A stretch of 64,000 nt of DNA from UBA7434 sp042090785 (GCA_042090785.1 JBELIP010000003.1:62001-126000); one strand, 5' to 3'. Counted from the stretch's first letter, positions 1 to 9,608 are shown. A program made the numbers and translations. The notes: generated by a model from the sequence alone, not told the origin.

Positions 1-594
1 GGCCGCAACTGAATCACTAATAGGCACGTTAACAACACCACGGAAAACTTTTTGGCCGTAGTTGCCGACTTCAGCTTCAAGGTCAACAACCCAGTTGTCT
101 AACCATGGGTCCCAGGTAATGGCGTTGATTGAACCTGCCATAGCATTTCGACCACGAATAGTACCCTGTGGACCTACGTTGACCTCTACACGTGAAATAT
201 CAAAAAAGGCCGAGCCTATGCCTGAAGGACGCGGAATATAAACGCCGTTAAAGTGAAAAGCTGCCGCTGGATCACCCAACTCCGTATTGTTGGATGAACC
301 AATACCTCTAACCCATACCTCAAGGTTGTTACCGCTTTGGCCAATATCCAGACCTGGTACACTTTCAGCTAAATCGGCAATATTAATAATACCGCCCATA
401 TCAAGCTCTTCAGCACTAATGCTAACAGCTGTGCCGCCAAAGTCCTGCAGATTCATCTCACGACGTTCCACGGTAACGATGACTTCTTCTATACCATTAC
501 CTTCATCTTCAGAATCTTGTGACATAACAAGTGAAGATGAGGCCATGGTAACGGCCGCTAATAGAAATAATTTTAAAGTGTTTACCAATTTCAT
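1..594 (-). CDS. TonB-dependent receptor, N-terminal part (cut by window edge)
   Basis: Outer-membrane receptor that imports a ligand using TonB energy. Only the N-terminal ~198 residues are present; the frame stays open to base 1. Visible are a signal peptide (MKLVNTLKLFLLAAVTMASS), a TonB-box-like stretch (EEVIVTVERRE), and plug-domain sequence (ISAEELDMGGIINIADLAES, then GVYIPR, VEVNVGPQGTIRGRN). The frame extends upstream to an ATG at 642. I prefer the ATG at 594 because it starts a clean signal peptide and has GGAA about 7 nt upstream, whereas 642 has no Shine-Dalgarno sequence. It lies about 75 bp downstream of the GH16 gene on the same strand, so oligosaccharide uptake is a reasonable inference. 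The substrate itself is not visible. Confidence 0.9.
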   Translation of the reverse strand, partial: MKLVNTLKLFLLAAVTMASSSLVMSQDSEDEGNGIEEVIVTVERREMNLQDFGGTAVSISAEELDMGGIINIADLAESVPGLDIGQSGNNLEVWVRGIGSSNNTELGDPAAAFHFNGVYIPRPSGIGSAFFDISRVEVNVGPQGTIRGRNAMAGSINAITWDPWLDNWVVDLEAEVGNYGQKVFRGVVNVPISDSVAA

Positions 595-668
595 ATGTAA
601 TTCCGAAGCTATTTTTTGTGCAAAATTATTCGTAGTGCTCATTTAGTAATAACTACCGCTCAACGCCA

Positions 669-2861
669 CTAAGGCGCAGATGGCAATACCCTCACATTGT
701 CAAAGTAGTAAACATCTTCTGCAGGAAGGTTGTTACACGTTGGGTCAAACTCTGGATTTTGTACACACTTAGTGGGTTCAAAAATAAGCATCATCTTCTC
801 AAAGCTCTCATTCACTTCAATACCAACGGTGCCATAGTCGAATTCCAATGTTGACCAGCCAGCGTTTGTAGTCACGGCAGTTAACTCGGCAAAACGGAAC
901 TCATCCTGTGCATCTTCTACCTTCATTAGGACTTCTGTACCCGCTTGTTCAGTGTAAACATCAATAGTGACCGTGGTACGCCCAGCCGCGAATGGGATAG
1001 GACTAGGGAAGCCACCCGAGCCGCCAATAAAGGTAACGCCCTTACCACAAGCTGGTTCAATCACATCGTAAAGCACTTGACCAACTCGACCGTTAGCACT
1101 CTCAGGATCATCAACAATTGAAGCGCGCGCACCACATGCACCTGTTGGTGATGGGTAGAAAAACGATAATTGATCATCAAAGGTGTAAGTAACTGGATCA
1201 TCATTCACATCATCACTTAGACTGGCAATAATGGATGTTGAATCATCTTGAGTGATGTCATCGAAAAATAAAGTCCAATCATCAACAAAACCGTTAGTTC
1301 GGAAGCCATTATCAATAATGATGGTAATGCCATTGAACTCGCCTTCACCCTCGCCATTAAAGTCGAGAATAATATCTTCCCATTCAGATTCTTTAGATAG
1401 CGTGAACTCTCGAGCGACGTCAGCTTGGCCCGGAACGGCCTCTAACTTGAAGGTAACATTCATATTACCTAAAGGACGCGGCAAAGAATCTGGCGAACCT
1501 GGGTTGCTGTAACTCGCCGTTGGGTCACGTGGGGTAAAGGCTTTTAATTTGAATAACTTGTCTTCACCTGAACTGGCATTGCCAAAGATAATAGGTGTTT
1601 CTAAGTTTAAAGTAATACCACCAAATGTTACGCCGTAATCCGACTTAATGGTTTTAGCCACTTTAGAATTATCATCTATAGGGTTACCCATAGCATTTAA
1701 TTCAATACTTGGAGGATGACCAGCGGCATCGGGATTTTCAACCAAACCAAACGAACCACCCGCAAAAGGTGATACCGGTAAACAGAAACCACCTTCGTTA
1801 AACAAGATAGGTATTTGTAAAATAGCTGAAGAACCTTCTTTTACAGGAGAAAACTCTACGTTATCCCACTGGAAAGTTAAGTCCTTACCCGCACCATTAA
1901 TACCCGGTACCATAACAAATGGGGCAGTAATCGTACTGACATCAAGGCCTTGTAATGCCAAGTTTTTAATTGAGCAACGGTAGGTTACCCACCCTTCTTC
2001 AGAGGGGTCTGCAGGCGTTGATAATGTTAATGGCTGCTCACCGGTAGAACTGAATGCACCATCAACCTTAAAGTACAAATCAACATTGTTAGGGTTACGC
2101 ATCATGCGAATATCAAAACGGAACTCACCTTCGCTTAAAGCTGCGATGGCTGAAATAGCATTTTCAGAACCGATAAAGTTAACCGCTTCGCTTGGGTAAA
2201 GTGGGTCAGTGGCAGAAAGACCTGCACCAATGGTTGTTTCTATAACCGTGTCATGGCCCTCTTCACCCGTGTCAATAAACTGCCATTGCACATGGTGCTG
2301 GTCATTCTCAATATAATCCGGGTTTTCGAACGCTGAAGATTTTTGCTGCGCATCGTTACCGCGAATACCGCGCGTCCATAATGGGTCAATGCTGTCTTTA
2401 AAAACTGGGACTTTATCAATAATACCGCACGCTAAACCACCACATGCTAATTGGATATTATCAATTAGCACTGTTGCTTCAACGTTAAGTAGCACACGAA
2501 AAATTTCAGTCACCTTTTTAGTATCTAATTTACTAATACCAGCGCCTGAAAGAATATCGGCAATCGATACAGTAACGCGGTTCCAGCTACCTGGCGTAAA
2601 GTCAGTCAAACTTAAGGTGGTGAATTTAGCTTGCGTGGGTGCATTTGCTAAACCTACAGCAATAAAAGGACTCAAAGCTGTCTCATCGTAACTCTCTACG
2701 AATAAATCGAACTTAATATCGCCTGAAGCAACTGGGTAGCCCTCAAAACCAGCTAATATAGATGTCTCTTCATCCACACGCGAGATACCAACTGTAGGTA
2801 TCACCTCGTCCTGAATACCTAGTGATTCTATGCGTAGGTAAGTGTTGGAACCATCGGTTTC
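669..2861 (-). other. C-terminal carbohydrate-binding-like module array of the GH16 protein
   Basis: This stretch is the ~720-residue tail of the GH16 lipoprotein. It contains several modules of roughly 130-170 residues. Each ends in an aromatic/DN motif typical of CBM-type jelly rolls: VLIDNIQLACGG, FQWDNVEFSPV, LFFDDITQ and YYFDNVRVLP. I cannot assign a CBM family by eye. Read alone it looks like an independent gene starting with GTG, but it has no signal peptide and continues in frame with the catalytic part once the assembly duplication is collapsed. Confidence 0.6.
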
Positions 2862-4243
2862 NNNNNNNNNNNNNNNNNNNNNNNNNNNNNNNNNNNNNNN
2901 NNNNNNNNNNNNNNNNNNNNNNNNNNNNNNNNNNNNNNNNNNNNNNNNNNNNNNNNNNNNNCGTCCTGAATACCTAGTGATTCTATGCGTAGGTAAGTGT
3001 TGGAACCATCGGTTTCTTCGCTAATAGAAGCCGTTTGTGTTGATGAAAATTTAAATGCATTAGAAAGAATATTCTCAGGGCCAGGACCATCGATATAAAT
3101 ATCAGAAAAAGCAGCAAAAGAGCTTACTTCTGCTGGAACATCTCGACGGAAACTAGGATTTGAATAGTAATCCTCATCCACTTGTGTATCTAAGTAAGCC
3201 TTACAGCCAGTACCTTCTGGCAATAAAGGATCGAACTCACATTGGTAAACACGCACATAGTCAACTTGCATATCGCCTTGATAAACATTGTCCTTAGACG
3301 CAAAAGAACCCGCACCGTTGGGAAGGTTGCCATTAACTGCGGTGTTAAAAATAATATATTGGTCTTGATCAAAAGGCGCATTAACCGTTGCAACTTGATA
3401 CTCTAAATACTTATTAACCTCAAGGTTGTCATCAATATCATCGCCGTTTTTGTCAACGTAACCCTGCCAGCCATTAACTGGGTCGTCATAATAGTTCCAA
3501 TAGCTTTTTTGCGTTAGGGTGAAGTAATGATTACCGTCAACATACCAACGTATTTGTTCTGCATCCCATTCAACGGCATAGAGATGGTACTCGCCATCAT
3601 CATAGGCAAGATCAGCATTTTTAGACCGGTACTGGTTAAGTCCGTTTACTGTGCCAAAGTGTGCAGCACCGCCAACAATATTACTGCCGGGACTGTAGGT
3701 TTCCATAATGTCTATTTCACCTTTTTGTGGCCATCCGCCGTAAGGTGAAGAATCTGAGCCTAGCAACCAAAACGCTTGCCAAAGGCCAGGCGCTGTCGCT
3801 ATTTTAATACGCGCTTCGATACGACCATAAGTAAATTCATATTTACCACTAGTGCGAATTCGCGCAGACGTATAATCGTAATTTCGAGCAGGGTTACCAT
3901 AAACAGGGTCAACCTCCGACATCGGTACGCCATCAGCAAGCGTAGTGATAACCAAATTACCGTTTTCAACTTTCACATTATCAGGTGAATCGGTGTAATA
4001 CTGGTCTTCGCCATTACCCCAGCCAGGAATACCGTATGCCTTACCATCACCCAACTGAATATCCCAATTGGCAGAATTAAGTTCAGTGCCATCAAATTCG
4101 TCACTCCAAACCAACTGCCATTCACGAGAAGGCACTTCGCCATCGTCGGCAGTATCCGTATTGCCGTCATTTAAACCACCACCACAAGCGGCAAGTAAGG
4201 CAACTAAAGTCAATAAAGATAGTTCTTTCAATAGCTTATACAT
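669..4243 (-). CDS. Multi-module GH16 laminarinase-like lipoprotein (interrupted only by an assembly gap)
   Basis: Family GH16 endo-beta-glucanase, probably cutting laminarin (beta-1,3-glucan) at the cell surface. It has a lipoprotein signal with lipobox LLAAC (Cys20). The GH16 domain spans about residues 40-345, with the catalytic EIDIME motif (Glu176, Asp178, Glu181) and WSDEFDG near its start. The frame appears to break at a 100-N gap. Removing the gap and one 55-bp duplicate joins ...SLGIQD to EVIPTVG... in frame, giving 1139 aa. The remaining ~720 residues are repeated beta-sandwich-like modules. The GTG that seems to start a separate 711-aa protein is therefore internal. The gene reads toward the TonB receptor, as in a polysaccharide utilisation locus. 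Exact substrate is inferred from family. Confidence 0.85.
2807..3016. repeat. Exact 55-bp direct duplication flanking assembly gap 1
   Basis: Bases 2807-2861 and 2962-3016 are identical over 55 bp and are separated only by the Ns. The matching length at both gaps of the window suggests a fixed assembler word size rather than a genomic repeat. Confidence 0.95.
2862..2961. other. Assembly gap 1 (100 N)
   Basis: Exactly 100 unknown bases, the conventional placeholder for a gap of unknown size. Because the flanks are duplicates and collapsing them restores the frame of the GH16 gene, the true gap is probably negative (an overlap) and no sequence is missing. Confidence 0.95.
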
Positions 4244-4555
4244 TCTAATTCCAATTACTTAGTACGGGAAATTCTGCACAAAGCAGAGATTTATTAAAAT
4301 TGGTGTAAATTTTATTATTGGTCTTAATTAAGGCTATATTTCGTTAATACCGCCCTGATAACTTTTTGGATTTAAAAATCAGTTAGGCCTAAACAATTAA
4401 TAAATAACCAAAGCAGTCTATGTTATTGATATCTTATAAATAAAATCGGCGACACAGTGCACCAACGTCAAATGCTAAACAAATTGATTGCGGTAAAATG
4501 GCGCAATTAATCGACAAGATGGATAGGAAGAAAAGTAAAGCTAAAATTCTTAAAA
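4244..4555. other. Non-coding stretch between LytR-type regulator and GH16 gene
   Basis: About 310 bp, AT-rich. It must hold the leader and promoter of the GH16 gene and the 3' end of the regulator transcript. I see no convincing terminator hairpin or gene. A LytTR-type operator (paired direct repeats) could lie here but I could not identify one confidently. Confidence 0.5.
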
Positions 4556-5416
4556 TTATGGCTGTCGATCAATAAATTCTCGAATAACTTCTTTATAGTG
4601 GCGACTGACTTTGATTATTTCATCACAATCAAGATGCAGGAAATATTCGCCCTTCATATGCTTTTGAATTCTAACAATACGATCTGTATTCACTACGGTT
4701 GAACGATGGACTCTTTTAAATTTATTTTGGTCTAGACGGCTTAACAGGTCACCCATAGTTGATCGAATAACATGCGTCTTACCATTCACATGAATGCACA
4801 TATAATCGCCAGCAGCATCAACCCAATCAATTTCGCCTTCGGTGACTAGCATAACCGAATCACCGTCTTTTATCGATATCTTCCTCTCATCTTGATCGTT
4901 AGACTGACCAACGGTCTGAGTCTGAGCATGCGACTCTGACTTCTCTCTTACGCGATCAGCAATCACGTTTAAGGCACCGAACAAGTTACGCTTCTCGGCA
5001 TTAGAGGCATGCTCCTGCCTTAAGCGCACTAAAGCCCGGCCTAAAGCACGAGAAAAACGCTCTTCACTTATAGGTTTTAGTAAATAGTCAATTGCATTGG
5101 CATCAAAGGCATCAATAGCAAAAGCATCAAACGCGGTAACAAATATCACCGCCGGCATATTATCAGGCCCTACTGAGCGAATAACATCAAAACCACCCAA
5201 GCCTGGCATTTGAATATCAAGAAACATAAGGTCAGGTGACAGCTCATTCACCGCATCAACCGCTTGACGACCGTTGCCACATTCAGCGATAACTTCGTAT
5301 TCGGAGTACTCTGCTAAGCTAGCAATAATTAAACGTCTAGCTAGAGGCTCGTCATCAACAACGATAACGCGAAAAGGTTTTAATGTTTGTTGCTTCGTAT
5401 TTAATGTCTGTGTCAT
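4556..5416 (-). CDS. LytR/AlgR-family response regulator (REC + LytTR)
   Basis: Cytoplasmic transcription regulator. An N-terminal receiver domain (about residues 15-135) has the acidic pocket DDEP and the phospho-acceptor Asp67 in FLDIQMPG. A LytTR DNA-binding domain occupies about residues 175-283 (RVHRSTVVNTDRI is typical of the fold). The start overlaps the stop of the upstream sensor kinase by 4 bp, so the two are translationally coupled and form a pair. The next gene downstream on the same strand is the GH16 lipoprotein, a possible target (inference). AlgR is the best-known relative, but orthology is not shown here. Confidence 0.9.
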   Translation of the reverse strand: MTQTLNTKQQTLKPFRVIVVDDEPLARRLIIASLAEYSEYEVIAECGNGRQAVDAVNELSPDLMFLDIQMPGLGGFDVIRSVGPDNMPAVIFVTAFDAFAIDAFDANAIDYLLKPISEERFSRALGRALVRLRQEHASNAEKRNLFGALNVIADRVREKSESHAQTQTVGQSNDQDERKISIKDGDSVMLVTEGEIDWVDAAGDYMCIHVNGKTHVIRSTMGDLLSRLDQNKFKRVHRSTVVNTDRIVRIQKHMKGEYFLHLDCDEIIKVSRHYKEVIREFIDRQP

Positions 5417-6555
5417 TTGTCGTCGCTAATAGGTAATTTAATAACCATACTTAAACCAAAATTCTTTTTATTTTCTAATAAGACACTTGCCTTATCGCCG
5501 TAAACATTTTCGACTCTACCTATAATATTTTTAACACCCAACCCGCTAAACTCAAAATCGCCCGGCCCATAAACACCATCATCTAACGCAGCTATACCAG
5601 GACCATCATCACCAACAGAGAGTATTAATAAATCGGACTCAACCTTTGCAGATACATAGATAGTGCAAAACTCTTCTCGAACATTAACTGCATGCTTTAT
5701 CGAGTTTTCGACTAAAGGCTGTAACAAAAGGCTTGGAACCTCCAAGCTTAGTGCTCTATCATCAATGTCATATTCAATGGATAAGCGATCAGCAAATCGA
5801 ATCATTTCAATGCCAAGGTATAATTCAAGCGCTTCAAGCTCGCTAGAAAGTGTTACCCAGCCTTTTTTATCTTCTCTAAGCGCGTACCGTAAAAAACGGC
5901 TAAGGCTCTCTATAGTTGCCTTAGCTTGTTTTTGTTCATTCGCAGTAATAAGAGAATTAACCGCATTTAAAGTATTAAACAAAAAATGAGGGTTAAGTTG
6001 GTACCTAAGCATTTGCATACGTGATTCAACAGCGACTTTCTCTGCGCTTAAACGCTTAACTTTTTCACCGCGCGAGCGCTCAACAAGTTTAATGCGACGA
6101 TATTTTTCGGCAGAGGCCATGCTGTAATAGTGAATACTGTAGTAAGTAGCCGTCCAACATAAAAAAACAAAAAAACCACTAAAATACCAACCGCCAAAAT
6201 CACCCCATAATTGATGACCCTCTTCAGTCACAAGAATAAATGTAGTAATTCTTAACACAGACCAAATTAACGAAAAAATTAAAACAACGGCAAGCGTCCA
6301 AACAAGAAGAATAACTGATCCTGTTTGCTTAAGCATTGAGCGATATATCCAATGCATTGGTATAGTCAGTGCTAAGCCAATAAGCGATTGCAATAAATCA
6401 TACACAATATGCGAGATATCCGCAGATGCATACCAAAGCGTTAGACTAAAAAAAGAAAACACCGTCAACAAGGTCCAAAAAATTGCCTGCATAAACCACA
6501 GCTTTAGGACTATTGGACGAACTTCAGAATGGTCAACTATTATCTTGTTAGTCAT
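5413..6555 (-). CDS. LytS/AlgZ-type membrane sensor histidine kinase
   Basis: Inner-membrane histidine kinase of the His_kinase (PF06580) class. About four membrane segments lie within residues 15-145, followed by a short coiled coil, then the phospho-acceptor motif QLNPHFLFNTLNAVNSL (His190). The ATPase N-box LLQPLVENSIKHA (278-290) and the GDDGPGI box (316-321) follow. There is no recognisable extracellular ligand domain, so the signal is probably sensed in or near the membrane. It is coupled by a 4-bp overlap to the LytTR regulator, its likely partner. Confidence 0.9.
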   Translation of the reverse strand: MTNKIIVDHSEVRPIVLKLWFMQAIFWTLLTVFSFFSLTLWYASADISHIVYDLLQSLIGLALTIPMHWIYRSMLKQTGSVILLVWTLAVVLIFSLIWSVLRITTFILVTEEGHQLWGDFGGWYFSGFFVFLCWTATYYSIHYYSMASAEKYRRIKLVERSRGEKVKRLSAEKVAVESRMQMLRYQLNPHFLFNTLNAVNSLITANEQKQAKATIESLSRFLRYALREDKKGWVTLSSELEALELYLGIEMIRFADRLSIEYDIDDRALSLEVPSLLLQPLVENSIKHAVNVREEFCTIYVSAKVESDLLILSVGDDGPGIAALDDGVYGPGDFEFSGLGVKNIIGRVENVYGDKASVLLENKKNFGLSMVIKLPISDDK

Positions 6556-7850
6556 GTCTTTGATTATTCAATCATTAAATTAGATGATACTAGAAGCAAG
6601 CCCATGGCGGTGTATGAAGGCATCTCTCTTACTCCCACTTACCTCACCGCAAGGTCTTTTGAACGAATACAAAATGGCCCAAGGCTCAAAGGTTAATTTT
6701 TCTACTACTCAAAAGCCTTTATATAATTACTTAGTGTTAATCAGCGCCGCTACTAACACTCAATAATAGCCATCGATAACATTTATGAATAAGGATTATC
6801 AAAAACAAACATCTGGACTTGTCATCGAAAATAATAAACAAAAAACACTAACCAGAAAACACTAATCAATAGTAACCGGCTAAGAGTCAATTTATAAACA
6901 GCACAAAAAACTTAACGATTAAATGATAACTATGCTGGAAGTTACAGGCTATATAGCATTAGGTTATAGGTTTTAATTGCTAACAATCCAAAGGCAAACC
7001 GATTATCTTCGCTGACAGCAAGCTTAAATCACCAAGATTTATAAAAGATGATAACACTCTGAACATTATATTAATCAGTAATTACTGCTTATATAGCGCT
7101 TACACCTAAAGCACTCCTAGATATGTCGCTCTTTTTTTATTATGTCGCTCTTTTTTTATTATGTCGCTCTTTTTTTATATAGCTTCGCCTGTCTTTACAT
7201 AGCTTCGCTGATCTATATGTAGGTTCTTTGATCTCTGTTATCTGCTTTAAAGCATTAAAAGAATCACCAAGCCCGCTGAAAGTAATTAGGTCCTTGTCAT
7301 TAAATTTAGTGATACCCCACATTTTAATTAAAAATAATAACGGAACAGACAAGCGGCAAATTCACAGTTTATGGCTGTAAGAGAGCTAAAAACAGCATTA
7401 ATTGAGATAGACGGGCCATTTAGCAAGGTAAAAGCGTAGATAATTTACAAAACGCACCCTATACTTGTTTATAAGTTGATCGCTACCAGCAAAACTTGAA
7501 AAGCAAAATTTTAAAAGAAAAACAGTTAGTTAAGTTTTACTTAGATAGCTAATAAAGATAAAAGATATCAACATAAAAATTAAATTACTCGATAACACAG
7601 CAATTACAAATTACGTAACTAATTGATATCTAACGATTTTACTAAGGAGGCCGCATCTTGCCTCTAATACAAGCCCACTGAGCGCAAACGCGTGGACAAT
7701 AAGCTTGCTCAAGGTATGATCAGTTAACTGTTTTAAAAAGATTAATAAACACGCAACACTATAAAAATAATATTTATTACAAGACTCTAGCCTTGTAAAA
7801 CAAAAAAAATAAACATCATAAGTAATCATTAAATTTTACGGAGTCATTCT
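6556..7850. other. 1.3-kb AT-rich non-coding region
   Basis: No convincing gene is present on either strand; the short open frames have biased, low-complexity composition and no ribosome site. It separates the leftward sensor kinase from the rightward PEP-CTERM gene, so both promoters should lie here. It contains a 19-bp tandem array (described separately) followed by degenerate copies carrying TAGCTTCGC. The 3' end has an ACGGAG Shine-Dalgarno sequence just before the ATG at 7851. I recognised no riboswitch, tRNA or known small RNA. Confidence 0.6.
7122..7178. repeat. Three perfect tandem copies of a 19-bp unit
   Basis: The unit TATGTCGCTCTTTTTTTAT occurs three times head to tail without a mismatch. 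Just to the right are looser copies (ATAGCTTCGC twice, GTAGGTTCTTTG once) at about 20-bp spacing, suggesting an older, partly decayed array. The period is too short and the spacers are absent, so this is not CRISPR. Confidence 0.95.
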
Positions 7851-8732
7851 ATGTTCAATTCATCAAAACAATTTGCCGTTGCCACTAGTGCTGCTTTCCT
7901 TTTATTAAGCGCATCTAGCCAAGCCGCAATAACTCCTTTTTCACAGGATTTTGAAGGCCTAACCGTTGCAGTAGTAGGTACAGAAAACTCAGATTTAGCT
8001 GATAATGATTGGGAAGTTACAGGTAACGTATTTGATGGAGATACATCAACTGTAGCTTTTCCTGGTAACTACTTATATTTCTACGGCCAATGGTATCCAG
8101 CACCTAACAATGGTGGTGGTGCTTTTTCTGCTGTAGCAACAGGCGACGACACTAACAACCTTTCTGGTGTTAACTACTTAAACATCTATAGCGATTACGA
8201 TAACCGCGGCGCTCAAGAAGGCGGTGAAATTGTTAATGCTATCGTAGCTAAACAATACACTATTGCAGCTTCTGATATCGGTCAAATCTTAACTTTCTCT
8301 TTCGATGCTAAGCGTCCAGACGTTCAACCTGATGGCTTTGGCGGCGACAGCAGTGCTGCTGCAGGTAATAACTGTGCAAACACTTGTACAGCTCAAGCTT
8401 TTATTGCAACGCTCGATCCTTCTGCTAACTACAATACAACTAACAGCATAACAGAAGAGACTACTGCTATCTCACAAAGTGAATGGTCTAGCTACACATT
8501 AACACTTGATTTATCAGATGCCGCTCTTGAAGGCCAAATTCTACAAATTGGTTTTGAATCATTTGCAACTGGCGATGACAACACAGGCGTTTATTACGAT
8601 AACATCGTACTAGCTTTAGATGGCCCTACTGTTGAAGGAACTAGCGTTCCAATTCCTGCTATTGCATTACTAGGCTTCGGCGCACTTCTAGCTTGGTCAG
8701 GTATGAGCTCAATTCGTAAAAGATTGTCATAA
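7851..8732 (+). CDS. PEP-CTERM-like exported protein with jelly-roll-like body
   Basis: 293-aa secreted protein of unknown function. A signal peptide covers about residues 1-25 (ending SSQA). The body is rich in Gly/Asp/Asn and ends in GVYYDNIVL, a pattern seen in carbohydrate-binding jelly rolls. The C-terminus has the tripartite sorting tail: VPIP motif, a hydrophobic segment (AIALLGFGALLAWSG), then a basic end (RKRLS). Such tails are processed by an exosortase, which is not in this window. ACGGAG lies 8 nt before the ATG. It is followed by a second protein of the same type, so the two may act together at the surface. Ligand unknown. Confidence 0.75.
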   Translation: MFNSSKQFAVATSAAFLLLSASSQAAITPFSQDFEGLTVAVVGTENSDLADNDWEVTGNVFDGDTSTVAFPGNYLYFYGQWYPAPNNGGGAFSAVATGDDTNNLSGVNYLNIYSDYDNRGAQEGGEIVNAIVAKQYTIAASDIGQILTFSFDAKRPDVQPDGFGGDSSAAAGNNCANTCTAQAFIATLDPSANYNTTNSITEETTAISQSEWSSYTLTLDLSDAALEGQILQIGFESFATGDDNTGVYYDNIVLALDGPTVEGTSVPIPAIALLGFGALLAWSGMSSIRKRLS

Positions 8733-8739
8733 GCAATTC

Positions 8740-8767
8740 GTTAAGGCCTTGCTAGCAAGGCCTTAAC
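8740..8767. repeat. 28-bp perfect palindrome after the PEP-CTERM gene
   Basis: Reads the same on both strands; the half-site is GTTAAGGCCTTGCT. It begins 8 bp after the stop codon. There is no T-run after it, so it may be an mRNA-stabilising hairpin or a protein-binding site rather than a classical terminator. Confidence 0.8.
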
Positions 8768-8863
8768 ATCAATCGCTTAGTTTTAAATCTACACCCGTGC
8801 TAAAGGATTTACGCGGATAACAAATTCCATCAGCTGACCTCTCCCTGGTTTGCTTATTGGATT

Positions 8864-8896
8864 AAAATTAAGTATTTATTAAAAATGCTTAATTTT
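8864..8896 (+). terminator. Weak AT-rich hairpin between the two PEP-CTERM genes
   Basis: A 14-bp stem (AAAATTAAGTATTT pairing with AAATGCTTAATTTT, one G-U) with a 5-nt loop and T-rich 3' arm. It could end transcription of the upstream gene, but GC content of the stem is low. Confidence 0.4.
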
Positions 8897-8975
8897 TAAA
8901 CAGGCAAGATATATTATAAATTATCACCTGTTACATTTTTAACCCCTGTAAATAATAATAACTCTGGAGTAATTT

Positions 8976-9560
8976 ATGAAAATTAAAAACTTAGCAACAG
9001 CAACTTTAGCTCTTTCAATGTCTGCTAGCTCTTTAGCTGCATTCACTTTGATTGACAATGGCGATTTCTCAAGCGGCCTAGACGGTTACGGCGTTTATAA
9101 CGATGCTGGTACTACTTTCAGCAATAACAATGGTACAGGCCTTATCGACGGCGCTGGCTGGGGTGGTGGTTTCGTTTATAAAGACGACGCTCCTACTCTT
9201 GCATCAATGGGTTTAACTGCTGGCGAAACTTATACCTTCCAGTTTGACATGCTTTCTGGTGCTGCTGGTACAACTGGTATCAAAGTTGAGTCATGGTTGA
9301 ATGGTGCCGCTCTTGATAACTCTGGCGAAATCGACTTCGACGGTAACGGAGAAACTTTCCAAACGTACACTTACGACTACACTATCAATGCTGCTGCTGA
9401 TTCATTTAAGATTGTATTATTAGGTAACGTAGCTGCTCAAACTTCGTTTGACAATGTCGGTATTATTGTACCAGACACTACTGCAGTGCCAGTTCCTGCT
9501 GCTGCATGGTTATTTGGTTCAGCTTTAGCTGGATTAGTAGCTGTACGTCGTAATAAGTAA
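8976..9560 (+). CDS. VPLPA-type PEP-CTERM protein, CenC/CBM4-9-like
   Basis: 194-aa exported protein. Signal peptide about residues 1-22 (MKIKNLATATLALSMSASSL). The mature part begins with IDNGDFSSGLDGYGVY and ends with TSFDNVGIIV, the opening and closing signatures of CenC-like carbohydrate-binding modules. The tail is a textbook sorting signal: VPVPAAAWLFGSALAGL followed by VRRNK, expected to be cut by an exosortase encoded elsewhere. The Shine-Dalgarno sequence CTGGAG lies about 7 nt before the ATG. A strong terminator follows, so it is probably its own unit or the end of a two-gene unit. A sugar-binding role is inferred from the fold only. Confidence 0.85.
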   Translation: MKIKNLATATLALSMSASSLAAFTLIDNGDFSSGLDGYGVYNDAGTTFSNNNGTGLIDGAGWGGGFVYKDDAPTLASMGLTAGETYTFQFDMLSGAAGTTGIKVESWLNGAALDNSGEIDFDGNGETFQTYTYDYTINAAADSFKIVLLGNVAAQTSFDNVGIIVPDTTAVPVPAAAWLFGSALAGLVAVRRNK

Positions 9561-9575
9561 GTTTTATTAACGACT

Positions 9576-9608
9576 AAAAAAAGCCGCTCTCTGAGCGGCT
9601 TTTTTTTT
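9576..9608 (+). terminator. Rho-independent terminator after the VPLPA-CTERM gene
   Basis: Stem AGCCGCT / AGCGGCT with a 5-nt loop, followed by eight or more Ts. Confidence 0.9.

Noticed and set aside
669..2804. Independent 711-aa secreted protein
   Set aside because: It starts with an internal GTG, has no signal peptide, and joins the GH16 frame when the duplicated overlap is collapsed.
7122..7178. CRISPR array
   Set aside because: Units are directly adjoining with no spacers and only 19 bp long; no cas genes nearby.
7140..7352. 70-aa open frame across the tandem array
   Set aside because: It is created by the repeat, has no ribosome site and no protein-like composition.
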